Origin: Loxodes magnus
Lineage: Eukaryota; Ciliophora; Karyorelictea; Loxodida; Loxodidae
NCBI GenBank assembly: GCA_946699065.1
Contig: CAMPDV010002176.1
Span: 19,827-83,826 of the forward strand
Length of the DNA stretch: 64,000 nt
Direction of reading: 5' to 3'
Positions 12,301-24,700 of this stretch are shown piece by piece. A program made the translations under genes and the position numbers. Below the pieces are notes generated by a model, which searched no databases, had not been told where the DNA came from, and saw nothing but the letters and a program-made list of their open reading frames with translations. Numbering within the stretch: the first letter of the stretch is position 1; each line of letters starts with the position of its first letter.

Positions 12301-13577
12301 TCTCTTTCTCATTTTCTATTAATACTTACAATTACCTAACTCACACTCTTTTACTTGCTTTTCTACTTCACTTTTATTAGAAATCTTATCTCTCTTTCTC
12401 ATTTTCTATTAATCACTGTCAATTACCTAACTCAGACTCTTTTACTTGCTTTTCTACTTCACTTTTCTTAGAAATCTTATCTCTCTTTCTCATTTTCTAT
12501 TAATACTGTCAATTACCTAACTCAGACTCTTTTACTTGCTTTTCTACTTCACTTTTATTAGAAATCCTATTTCTCTTTCTCATTTTCTATTATCACTTAC
12601 AATTACCTAACTCACACTCTTTTACTTGCTTTTCTACTTCACTTTTCTTAGAAATCTTATCTCTCTTTCTCATTTTCTATTAATACTGTCAATTACCTAA
12701 CTCACACTCTTTTACTTGCTTTTCTACTTCACTTTTCTTAGAAATCTTATCTCTCTTTCTCATTTTCTATTATTACTTTAAATTACCTAACTCACACTCT
12801 TTTACTTGCTTTTCTACTTCACTTTTCTTAGAAATCTCTATCTCTCTTTCTCATTTTCTATTATCACTATTACTTTAAATTACCTAACTCACACTCTTTT
12901 ACTTGCTTTTCTACTTCACTTTTCTTAGAAATCCTATTTCTCTTTCTCATTTTCTATCATCACTTACAATTACCTAACTCACACTCTTTTACTTGCTTTT
13001 CTACTTCACTTTTCTTAGAAATCTTATCTCTCTTTCTCATTTTCTATTATTACTTTAAATTACCTAACTCACACTCTTTTACTTGCTTTTCTACTTCACT
13101 TTTATTAGAAATCCTATTTCTCTTTCTCATTTTCTATTATCACTTACAATTACCTAACTCACACTCTTTTACTTGCTTTTCTACTTCACTTTTCTTAGAA
13201 ATCTTATCTCTCTTTCTCATTTTCTATTATTACTTTCAATTACCTAACTCAGACTCTTTTACTTGCTTTTCTACTTCACTTTTCTTAGAAATCTTATCTC
13301 TCTTTCTCATTTTCTATTAATACTTACAATTACCTAACTCACACTCTTTTACTTGCTTTTCTACTTCACTTTTATTAGAAATCTTATCTCTCTTTCTCAT
13401 TTTCTATTATCACTTTCAATTACCTAACTCACACTCTTTTACTTGCTTTTCTACTTCACTTTTCTTAGAAATCTTATCTCTCTTTCTCATTTTCTATTAA
13501 TCACTGTCAATTACCTAACTCAGCACTCTTTTACTTGCTTTTCTACTTCACTTTTCTTAGAAATCTTATCTCTCTTT
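9331..13577 (+). repeat. Insertion-rich satellite block
   Basis: About 47 monomers, a dozen of which carry small insertions, mostly +1, near 9351, 10405, 10585, 10883, 11690, 12056, 12146, 12413, 12838, 13502 and 13523, plus +6 near 12852. Almost all fall at diagnostic sites and read as the union of two variants, for example CAGCACT from CAGACT and CACACT. From about 9602 the order follows the 4590-bp relation; from 11225 it tracks 7171 onward but with mixed-looking monomers. No gene is present. Confidence 0.9.
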
Positions 13578-14253
13578 CTCATTTTCTATTATCACTTACA
13601 ATTACCTAACTCACACTCTTTTACTTGCTTTTCTACTTCACTTTTCTTAGAAATCTTATCTCTCTTTCTCATTTTCTATTAATACTGTCAATTACCTAAC
13701 TCACACTCTTTTACTTGCTTTTCTACTTCACTTTTATTAGAAATCTTATCTCTCTTTCTCATTTTCTATTATTACTTACAATTACCTAACTCACACTCTT
13801 TTACTTGCTTTTCTACTTCACTTTTCTTAGAAATCTTATCTCTCTTTCTCATTTTCTATTATTACTTTCAATTACCTAACTCACACTCTTTTACTTGCTT
13901 TTCTACTTCACTTTTCTTAGAAATCTTATCTCTCTTTCTCATTTTCTATTATTACTTACAATTACCTAACTCAGACTCTTTTACTTGCTTTTCTACTTCA
14001 CTTTTCTTAGAAATCTTATCTCTCTTTCTCATTTTCTATTATTACTTTAAATTACCTAACTCAGACTCTTTTACTTGCTTTTCTACTTCACTTTTATTAG
14101 AAATCTTATCTCTCTTTCTCATTTTCTATCATCACTTACAATTACCTAACTCACACTCTTTTACTTGCTTTTCTACTTCACTTTTCTTTGAAATCTTATC
14201 TCTCTTTCTCATTTTCTATCATCACTTACAATTACCTAACTCAGACTCTTTTA

Positions 14254-14306
14254 CTTTTTTTTCTACTTCACTTTTACTAGAAATCTTATCTCTCTTATTT
14301 GATTTT
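14254..14306 (+). repeat. Most diverged monomer junction in the window
   Basis: About nine substitutions against the common monomer fall within some 50 bases with no length change. The TTGCTTTT stretch becomes all T, ATTAG becomes ACTAG, and the monomer boundary CTTTCTCATTTTCT becomes CTTATTTGATTTTT. Elsewhere monomers usually differ only at diagnostic sites. It may be an old monomer that escaped homogenisation, or an imprecise consensus. Confidence 0.85.
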
Positions 14307-17300
14307 TATTATCACTTTCAATTACCTAACTCAGACTCTTTTACTTGCTTTTCTACTTCACTTTTATTAGAAATCCTATTTCTCTTTCTCATTTTCTATT
14401 ATCACTTGCAATTACCTAACTCAGACTCTTTTACTTGCTTTTCTACTTCACTTTTATTAGAAATCCTATTTCTCTTTCTCATTTTCTATTATCACTTACA
14501 ATTACCTAACTCACACTCTTTTACTTGCTTTTCTACTTCACTTTTCTTAGAAATCTTATCTCTCTTTCTCATTTTCTATTATTACTTTAAATTACCTAAC
14601 TCAGACTCTTTTACTTGCTTTTCTACTTCACTTTTCTTAGAAATCTTATCTCTCTTTCTCATTTTCTATTAATACTTACAATTACCTAACTCACACTCTT
14701 TTACTTGCTTTTCTACTTCACTTTTATTAGAAATCCTATTTCTCTTTCTCATTTTCTATTATCACTTACAATTACCTAACTCACACTCTTTTACTTGCTT
14801 TTCTACTTCACTTTTCTTAGAAATCTTATCTCTCTTTTTCATTTTCTATTATTACTTTAAATTACCTAACTCACACTCTTTTACTTGCTTTTCTACTTCA
14901 CTTTTCTTAGAAATCTTATCTCTCTTTCTCATTTTCTATCATCACTTTCAATTACCTAACTCACACTCTTTTACTTGCTTTTCTACTTCACTTTTCTTAG
15001 AAATCTTATCTCTCTTTCTCATTTTCTATCATCACTTACAATTACCTAACTCACACTCTTTTACTTGCTTTTCTACTTCACTTTTCTTAGAAATCCTATT
15101 TCTCTTTCTCATTTTCTATCATCACTTACAATTACCTAACTCACACTCTTTTACTTGCTTTTCTACTTCACTTTTATTAGAAATCTTATCTCTCTTTCTC
15201 ATTTTCTATTATTACTTACAATTACCTAACTCACACTCTTTTACTTGCTTTTCTACTTCACTTTTCTTATAAATCTTATCTCTCTTTCTCATTTTCTATT
15301 ATTACTTTCAATTACCTAACTCACACTCTTTTACTTGCTTTTCTACTTCACTTTTATTAGAAATCTTATCTCTCTTTCTCATTTTCTATTATTACTTACA
15401 ATTACCTAACTCACACTCTTTTACTTGCTTTTCTACTTCACTTTTCTTAGAAATCTTATCTCTCTTTCTCATTTTCTATTATTACTTTAAATTACCTAAC
15501 TCAGACTCTTTTACTTGCTTTTCTACTTCACTTTTAAAAGAAATCTTATCTCTCTTTCTCATTTTCTATCATCACTTTCAATTACCTAACTCACACTCTT
15601 TTACTTGCTTTTCTACTTCACTTTTCTTAGAAATCTTATCTCTCTTTCTCATTTTCTATCATCACTTTCAATTACCTAACTCAGACTCTTTTACTTGCTT
15701 TTCTACTTCACTTTTATTAGAAATCTTATCTCTCTTTCTCATTTTCTATTGTTACTTTCAATTACCTAACTCAGACTCTTTTACTTGCTTTTCTACTTCA
15801 CTTTTCTTAGAAATCTTATCTCTCTTTCTCATTTTCTATCATCACTTTCAATTACCTAACTCAGACTCTTTTACTTGCTTTTCTACTTCACTTTTCTTAG
15901 AAATCTTATCTCTCTTTCTCATTTTCTATTAATACTGTCAATTACCTAACTCAGACTCTTTTACTTGCTTTTCTACTTCACTTTTCTTAGAAATCTTATC
16001 TCTCTTTCTCATTTTCTATTAATACTTACAATTACCTAACTCACACTCTTTTACTTGCTTTTCTACTTCACTTTTCTTAGAAATCTTATCTCTCTATCTC
16101 ATTTTCTATCATCACTTACAATTACCTAACTCACACTCTTTTACTTGCTTTTCTACTTCACTTTTCTTAGAAATCTTATCTCTCTTTCTCATTTTCTATC
16201 ATCACTTTCAATTACCTAACTCAGACTCTTTTACTTGCTTTTCTACTTCACTTTTCTTAGAAATCTTATCTCTCTTTCTCATTTTCTATTGTTACTTTCA
16301 ATTACCTAACTCAGACTCTTTTACTTGCTTTTCTACTTCACTTTTCTTAGAAATCTTATCTCTCTTTCTCATTTTCTATCATCACTTTCAATTACCTAAC
16401 TCAGACTCTTTTACTTGCTTTTCTACTTCACTTTTCTTAGAAATCTTATCTCTCTTTCTCATTTTCTATCATCACTTACAATTACCTAACTCACACTCTT
16501 TTACTTGCTTTTCTACTTCACTTTTCTTAGAAATCTTATCTCTCTATCTCATTTTCTATCATCACTTACAATTACCTAACTCACACTCTTTTACTTGCTT
16601 TTCTACTTCACTTTTCTTAGAAATCTTATCTCTCTTTCTCATTTTCTATCATCACTTTCAATTACCTAACTCAGACTCTTTTACTTGCTTTTCTACTTCA
16701 CTTTTCTTAGAAATCTTATCTCTCTATCTCATTTTCTATCATCACTTTCAATTACCTAACTCACACTCTTTTACTTGCTTTTCTACTTCACTTTTATTAG
16801 AAATCCTATTTCTCTTTCTCATTTTCTATTATCACTTACAATTACCTAACTCACACTCTTTTACTTGCTTTTCTACTTCACTTTTCTTAGAAATCTTATC
16901 TCTCTTTCTCATTTTCTATCATCACTTACAATTACCTAACTCACACTCTTTTACTTGCTTTTCTACTGTACTTTTCTTTGAAATCTTATCTCTCTTTCTC
17001 ATTTTCTATTAATACTGTCAATTACCTAACTCAGACTCTTTTACTTGCTTTTCTACTGTACTTTTATTAGAAATCCTATTTCTCTTTCTCATTTTCTATT
17101 ATTACTTTCAATTACCTAACTCACACTCTTTTACTTGCTTTTCTACTTCACTTTTATTAGAAATCCTATTTCTCTTTCTCATTTTCTATTATCACTTTCA
17201 ATTACCTAACTCAGACTCTTTTACTTGCTTTTCTACTTCACTTTTCTTAGAAATCTTATCTCTCTTTCTCATTTTCTATCATGACTTACAATTACCTAAC

Positions 17301-17357
17301 TCACACTCTTTTACTTGCTTTTCTACTTCACTTTTATTAGAAATCCTATTTCTCTTT

Positions 17358-17897
17358 CTCATTTTCTATTATCACTTACAATTACCTAACTCACACTCTT
17401 TTACTTGCTTTTCTACTTCACTTTTCTTAGAAATCCTATTTCTCTTTCTCATTTTCTATTATCACTTACAATTACCTAACTCACACTCTTTTACTTGCTT
17501 TTCTACTTCACTTTTCTTAGAAATCTTATCTCTCTTTCTCATTTTCTATTAATACTTACAATTACCTAACTCACACTCTTTTACTTGCTTTTCTACTTCA
17601 CTTTTATTAGAAATCTTATCTCTCTTTCTCATTTTCTATCATCACTTTCAATTACCTAACTCAGACTCTTTTACTTGCTTTTCTACTTCACTTTTATTAG
17701 AAATCCTATTTCTCTTTCTCATTTTCTATCATCACTTTCAATTACCTAACTCACACTCTTTTACTTGCTTTTCTACTTCACTTTTCTTTGAAATCTTATC
17801 TCTCTTTCTCATTTTCTATTAATACTTACAATTACCTAACTCACACTCTTTTACTTGCTTTTCTACTTCACTTTTATTAGAAATCTTATCTCTCTTT
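17358..17897 (+). repeat. 540-bp segment repeated 3060 bp downstream
   Basis: Six monomers in the order ATTATCAC type II, ATTATCAC type I, ATTAATAC-TTACA/ATTAG, ATCATCAC/CAGACT/ATTAG type II, ATCATCAC/CTTTG, ATTAATAC-TTACA/ATTAG recur at 20418-20957. The offset is 34 monomers. The only difference I see is type I versus type II at the last end. Confidence 0.85.
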
Positions 17898-20417
17898 CTC
17901 ATTTTCTATTAATACTTACAATTACCTAACTCAGACTCTTTTACTTGCTTTTCTACTTCACTTTTATTAGAAATCCTATTTCTCTTTCTCATTTTCTATT
18001 ATCACTTACAATTACCTAACTCAGACTCTTTTACTTGCTTTTCTACTTCACTTTTATTAGAAATCCTATTTCTCTTTCTCATTTTCTATTATCACTTACA
18101 ATTACCTAACTCACACTCTTTTACTTGCTTTTCTACTTCACTTTTCTTAGAAATCTTATCTCTCTTTCTCATTTTCTATCATCACTTACAATTACCTAAC
18201 TCACACTCTTTTACTTGCTTTTCTACTGTACTTTTCTTTGAAATCTTATCTCTCTTTCTCATTTTCTATTAATACTGTCAATTACCTAACTCAGACTCTT
18301 TTACTTGCTTTTCTACTTCACTTTTATTAGAAATCCTATTTCTCTTTCTCATTTTCTATTATCACTTTCAATTACCTAACTCAGACTCTTTTACTTGCTT
18401 TTCTACTTCACTTTTCTTAGAAATCCTATTTCTCTTTCTCATTTTCTATCATGACTTACAATTACCTAACTCACACTCTTTTACTTGCTTTTCTACTTCA
18501 CTTTTATTAGAAATCCTATTTCTCTTTCTCATTTTCTATTATCACTTACAATTACCTAACTCACACTCTTTTACTTGCTTTTCTACTTCACTTTTATTAG
18601 AAATCCTATTTCTCTTTCTCATTTTCTATTATCACTTACAATTACCTAACTCACACTCTTTTACTTGCTTTTCTACTTCACTTTTCTTAGAAATCTTATC
18701 TCTCATTCTCATTTTCTATCATCACTTACAATTACCTAACTCACACTCTTTTACTTGCTTTTCTACTTCACTTTTCTTAGAAATCTTATCTCTCTTTCTC
18801 ATTTTCTATTATCACTTACAATTACCTAACTCACACTCTTTTACTTGCTTTTCTACTTCACTTTTCTTAGAAATCTTATCTCTCTTTCTCATTTTCTATC
18901 ATCACTTACAATTACCTAACTCACACTCTTTTACTTGCTTTTCTACTTCACTTTTATTAGAAATCTTATCTCTCTTTCTCATTTTCTATCATCACTTTCA
19001 ATTACCTAACTCAGACTCTTTTACTTGCTTTTCTACTGTACTTTTATTAGAAATCTTATCTCTCTTTCTCATTTTCTATCATCACTTTCAATTACCTAAC
19101 TCACACTCTTTTACTTGCTTTTCTACTTCACTTTTATTAGAAATCCTATTTCTCTTTCTCATTTTCTATTATCACTTACAATTACCTAACTCACACTCTT
19201 TTACTTGCTTTTCTACTTCACTTTTATTAGAAATCCTATTTCTCTTTCTCATTTTCTATTATCACTTACAATTACCTAACTCACACTCTTTTACTTGCTT
19301 TTCTACTTCACTTTTCTTAGAAATCTTATCTCTCTTTCTCATTTTCTATTATTACTTTAAATTACCTAACTCACACTCTTTTACTTGCTTTTCTACTTCA
19401 CTTTTCTTAGAAATCTTATCTCTCTTTCTCATTTTCTATCATCACTTTCAATTACCTAACTCACACTCTTTTACTTGCTTTTCTACTTCACTTTTCTTAG
19501 AAATCTTATCTCTCTTTCTCATTTTCTATCATCACTTACAATTACCTAACTCACACTCTTTTACTTGCTTTTCTACTTCACTTTTATTAGAAATCCTATT
19601 TCTCTTTCTCATTTTCTATCATCACTTACAATTACCTAACTCACACTCTTTTACTTGCTTTTCTACTTCACTTTTCTTAGAAATCCTATTTCTCTTTCTC
19701 ATTTTCTATTATCACTTACAATTACCTAACTCACACTCTTTTACTTGCTTTTCTACTTCACTTTTATTAGAAATCCTATTTCTCTTTCTCATTTTCTATT
19801 ATCACTTACAATTACCTAACTCACACTCTTTTACTTGCTTTTCTACTTCACTTTTCTTAGAAATCTTATCTCTCTTTCTCATTTTCTATTATTACTTTAA
19901 ATTACCTAACTCACACTCTTTTACTTGCTTTTCTACTTCACTTTTATTAGAAATCCTATTTCTCTTTCTCATTTTCTATTATCACTTACAATTACCTAAC
20001 TCACACTCTTTTACTTGCTTTTCTACTTCACTTTTCTTAGAAATCTTATCTCTCTTTCTCATTTTCTATTAATACTGTCAATTACCTAACTCACACTCTT
20101 TTACTTGCTTTTCTACTTCACTTTTCTTAGAAATCTTATCTCTCTTTCTCATTTTCTATTAATACTGTCAATTACCTAACTCACACTCTTTTACTTGCTT
20201 TTCTACTTCACTTTTCTTAGAAATCCTATTTCTCTTTCTCATTTTCTATTATCACTTACAATTACCTAACTCACACTCTTTTACTTGCTTTTCTACTTCA
20301 CTTTTCTTAGAAATCCTATTTCTCTTTCTCATTTTCTATCATCACTTTCAATTACCTAACTCACACTCTTTTACTTGCTTTTCTACTTCACTTTTATTAG
20401 AAATCCTATTTCTCTTT

Positions 20418-20957
20418 CTCATTTTCTATTATCACTTACAATTACCTAACTCACACTCTTTTACTTGCTTTTCTACTTCACTTTTCTTAGAAATCCTATT
20501 TCTCTTTCTCATTTTCTATTATCACTTACAATTACCTAACTCACACTCTTTTACTTGCTTTTCTACTTCACTTTTCTTAGAAATCTTATCTCTCTTTCTC
20601 ATTTTCTATTAATACTTACAATTACCTAACTCACACTCTTTTACTTGCTTTTCTACTTCACTTTTATTAGAAATCTTATCTCTCTTTCTCATTTTCTATC
20701 ATCACTTTCAATTACCTAACTCAGACTCTTTTACTTGCTTTTCTACTTCACTTTTATTAGAAATCCTATTTCTCTTTCTCATTTTCTATCATCACTTTCA
20801 ATTACCTAACTCACACTCTTTTACTTGCTTTTCTACTTCACTTTTCTTTGAAATCTTATCTCTCTTTCTCATTTTCTATTAATACTTACAATTACCTAAC
20901 TCACACTCTTTTACTTGCTTTTCTACTTCACTTTTATTAGAAATCCTATTTCTCTTT
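20418..20957 (+). repeat. Second copy of the 17358-17897 segment
   Basis: It matches the upstream copy monomer by monomer and departs at its right edge, where the next monomer carries CAATTAACT and CTTATAAATC. That rare monomer pair recurs at 23209, 2251 bp further on (25 monomers plus the 1-base insertion near 21799), indicating another higher-order offset nested in this region. Confidence 0.83.
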
Positions 20958-21767
20958 CTCATTTTCTATTATCACTTACAATTAACTAACTCACACTCTT
21001 TTACTTGCTTTTCTACTTCACTTTTCTTATAAATCTTATCTCTCTTTCTCATTTTCTATCATCACTTTCAATTACCTAACTCAGACTCTTTTACTTGCTT
21101 TTCTACTTCACTTTTATTAGAAATCCTATTTCTCTTTCTCATTTTCTATCATCACTTTCAATTACCTAACTCACACTCTTTTACTTGCTTTTCTACTTCA
21201 CTTTTCTTTGAAATCCTATTTCTCTTTCTCATTTTCTATTATCACTTACAATTACCTAACTCACACTCTTTTACTTGCTTTTCTACTTCACTTTTATTAG
21301 AAATCCTATTTCTCTTTCTCATTTTCTATCATCACTTTCAATTACCTAACTCACACTCTTTTACTTGCTTTTCTACTTCACTTTTATTAGAAATCCTATT
21401 TCTCTTTCTCATTTTCTATTATTACTTTAAATTTCCTAACTCAGACTCTTTTACTTGCTTTTCTACTTCACTTTTATTAGAAATCCTATTTCTCTTTCTC
21501 ATTTTCTATTATCACTTACAATTACCTAACTCACACTCTTTTACTTGCTTTTCTACTTCACTTTTCTTAGAAATCTTATCTCTCTTTCTCATTTTCTATT
21601 AATACTTACAATTACCTAACTCACACTCTTTTACTTGCTTTTCTACTTCACTTTTATTAGAAATCCTATTTCTCTTTCTCATTTTCTATTATCACTTACA
21701 ATTACCTAACTCACACTCTTTTACTTGCTTTTCTACTTCACTTTTCTTAGAAATCTTATCTCTCTTT

Positions 21768-24700
21768 CTCATTTTCTATCATCACTTTCAATTACCTAAA
21801 CTCAGACTCTTTTACTTGCTTTTCTACTTCACTTTTATTAGAAATCCTATTTCTCTTTCTCATTTTCTATTATCACTTACAATTACCTAACTCACACTCT
21901 TTTACTTGCTTTTCTACTTCACTTTTCTTAGAAATCTTATCTCTCTTTCTCATTTTCTATCATCACTTACAATTACCTAACTCACACTCTTTTACTTGCT
22001 TTTCTACTTCACTTTTCTTAGAAATCTTATCTCTCTTTCTCATTTTCTATCATCACTGTCAATTACCTAACTCACACTCTTTTACTTGCTTTTCTACTTC
22101 ACTTTTATTAGAAATCCTATTTCTCTTTCTCATTTTCTATTAATACTTACAATTACCTAACTCACACTCTTTTACTTGCTTTTCTACTTCACTTTTCTTA
22201 GAAATCTTATCTCTCATTCTCATTTTCTATCATCACTTACAATTACCTAACTCACACTCTTTTACTTGCTTTTCTACTTCACTTTTCTTAGAAATCTTAT
22301 CTCTCTTTCTCATTTTCTATCATCACTTACAATTACCTAACTCACACTCTTTTACTTGCTTTTCTACTGTACTTTTATTAGAAATCTTATCTCTCTTTCT
22401 CATTTTCTATCATCACTTTCAATTACCTAACTCACACTCTTTTACTTGCTTTTCTACTTCACTTTTCTTTGAAATCTTATCTCTCTTTCTCATTTTCTAT
22501 CATCACTTACAATTACCTAACTCACACTCTTTTACTTGCTTTTCTACTTCACTTTTATTAGAAATCCTATTTCTCTTTCTCATTTTCTATTAATACTTAC
22601 AATTACCTAACTCACACTCTTTTACTTGCTTTTCTACTTCACTTTTCTTAGAAATCTTATCTCTCTTTCTCATTTTCTATTATTACTTTAAATTACCTAA
22701 CTCACACTCTTTTACTTGCTTTTCTACTTCACTTTTATTAGAAATCCTATTTCTCTTTCTCATTTTCTATCATCACTTACAATTACCTAACTCACACTCT
22801 TTTACTTGCTTTTCTACTTCACTTTTATTAGAAATCCTATTTCTCTTTCTCATTTTCTATTATTACTTTCAATTACCTAACTCACACTCTTTTACTTGCT
22901 TTTCTACTTCACTTTTCTTAGAAATCTTATCTCTCTTTCTCATTTTCTATCATCACTTTCAATTACCTAACTCACACTCTTTTACTTGCTTTTCTACTTC
23001 ACTTTTCTTTGAAATCTTATCTCTCTTTCTCATTTTCTATTATTACTTTCAATTACCTAACTCAGACTCTTTTACTTGCTTTTCTACTTCACTTTTCTTA
23101 GAAATCTTATCTCTCTTTCTCATTTTCTATCATCACTTACAATTACCTAACTCACACTCTTTTACTTGCTTTTCTACTTCACTTTTATTAGAAATCCTAT
23201 TTCTCTTTCTCATTTTCTATTATCACTTACAATTAACTAACTCACACTCTTTTACTTGCTTTTCTACTTCACTTTTCTTATAAATCTTATCTCTCTTTCT
23301 CATTTTCTATCATCACTTTCAATTACCTAACTCAGACTCTTTTACTTGCTTTTCTACTTCACTTTTATTAGAAATCTTATCTCTCTTTCTCATTTTCTAT
23401 TATCACTTACAATTACCTAACTCACACTCTTTTACTTGCTTTTCTACTTCACTTTTCTTAGAAATCTTATCTCTCTTTCTCATTTTCTATCATCACTTTC
23501 AATTACCTAACTCAGACTCTTTACTTGCTTTTCTACTTCACTTTTATTAGAAATCCTATTTCTCTTTCTCATTTTCTATTATCACTTTCAATTACCTAAC
23601 TCAGACTCTTTTACTTGCTTTTCTACTTCACTTTTCTTAGAAATCTTATCTCTCTTTCTCATTTTCTATCATCACTTTCAATTACCTAACTCAGACTCTT
23701 TTACTTGCTTTTCTACTTCACTTTTATTAGAAATCCTATTTCTCTTTCTCATTTTCTATCATCACTTACAATTACCTAACTCACACTCTTTTACTTGCTT
23801 TTCTACTTCACTTTTATTAGAAATCTTATCTCTCTTTCTCATTTTCTATTAATACTGTCAATTACCTAACTCAGACTCTTTTACTTGCTTTTCTACTTCA
23901 CTTTTCTTAGAAATCTTATCTCTCTTTCTCATTTTCTATCATCACTTTCAATTACCTAACTCACACTCTTTTACTTGCTTTTCTACTTCACTTTTCTTAG
24001 AAATCTTATCTCTCTTTCTCATTTTCTATTATCACTTACAATTACCTAACTCAGACTCTTTTACTTGCTTTTCTACTTCACTTTTCTTTGAAATCTTATC
24101 TCTCTTTCTCATTTTCTATTAATACTTACAATTACCTAACTCAGACTCTTTTACTTGCTTTTCTACTTCACTTTTATTAGAAATCTTATCTCTCTTTCTC
24201 ATTTTCTATTATTACTTTCAATTACCTAACTCACACTCTTTTACTTGCTTTTCTACTTCACTTTTCTTAGAAATCTTATCTCTCTTTCTCATTTTCTATC
24301 ATCACTTTAAATTACCTAACTCAGACTCTTTTACTTGCTTTTCTACTTCACTTTTATTAGAAATCCTATTTCTCTTTCTCATTTTCTATTATCACTTTCA
24401 ATTACCTAACTCAGACTCTTTTACTTGCTTTTCTACTTCACTTTTCTTAGAAATCTTATCTCTCTTTCTCATTTTCTATTATTACTTTAAATTACCTAAC
24501 TCACACTCTTTTACTTGCTTTTCTACTTCACTTTTCTTAGAAATCTTATCTCTCTTTCTCATTTTCTATCATCACTTTCAATTACCTAACTCAGACTCTT
24601 TTACTTGCTTTTCTACTGTACTTTTCTTTGAAATCTTATCTCTCTTTCTCATTTTCTATCATCACTTACAATTACCTAACTCACACTCTTTTACTTGCTT

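Larger units (their letters stand above)
13578..21767 (+). repeat. Register-perfect satellite block, 91 monomers
   Basis: Ninety-one monomers without a length change. The block carries several private variants: CTACTGTAC in place of CTACTTCAC (16.96-19.04 kb), ATTGTTAC (15.75 and 16.29 kb), ATCATGACTTA (17.28 and 18.45 kb), CTCTATCTC (16.1-16.7 kb) and CTCTCATTCTC (18.7 kb). The first CTTATAAATC monomer of the central family is near 15265. A strongly diverged monomer junction lies at 14254-14306. No gene is present. Confidence 0.93.

Noticed and set aside
14254-14306. Insertion site of a transposon or a unique gene fragment
   Set aside because: The stretch keeps the monomer length and can be aligned base by base to the satellite with substitutions only. 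There is no target-site duplication or terminal repeat.
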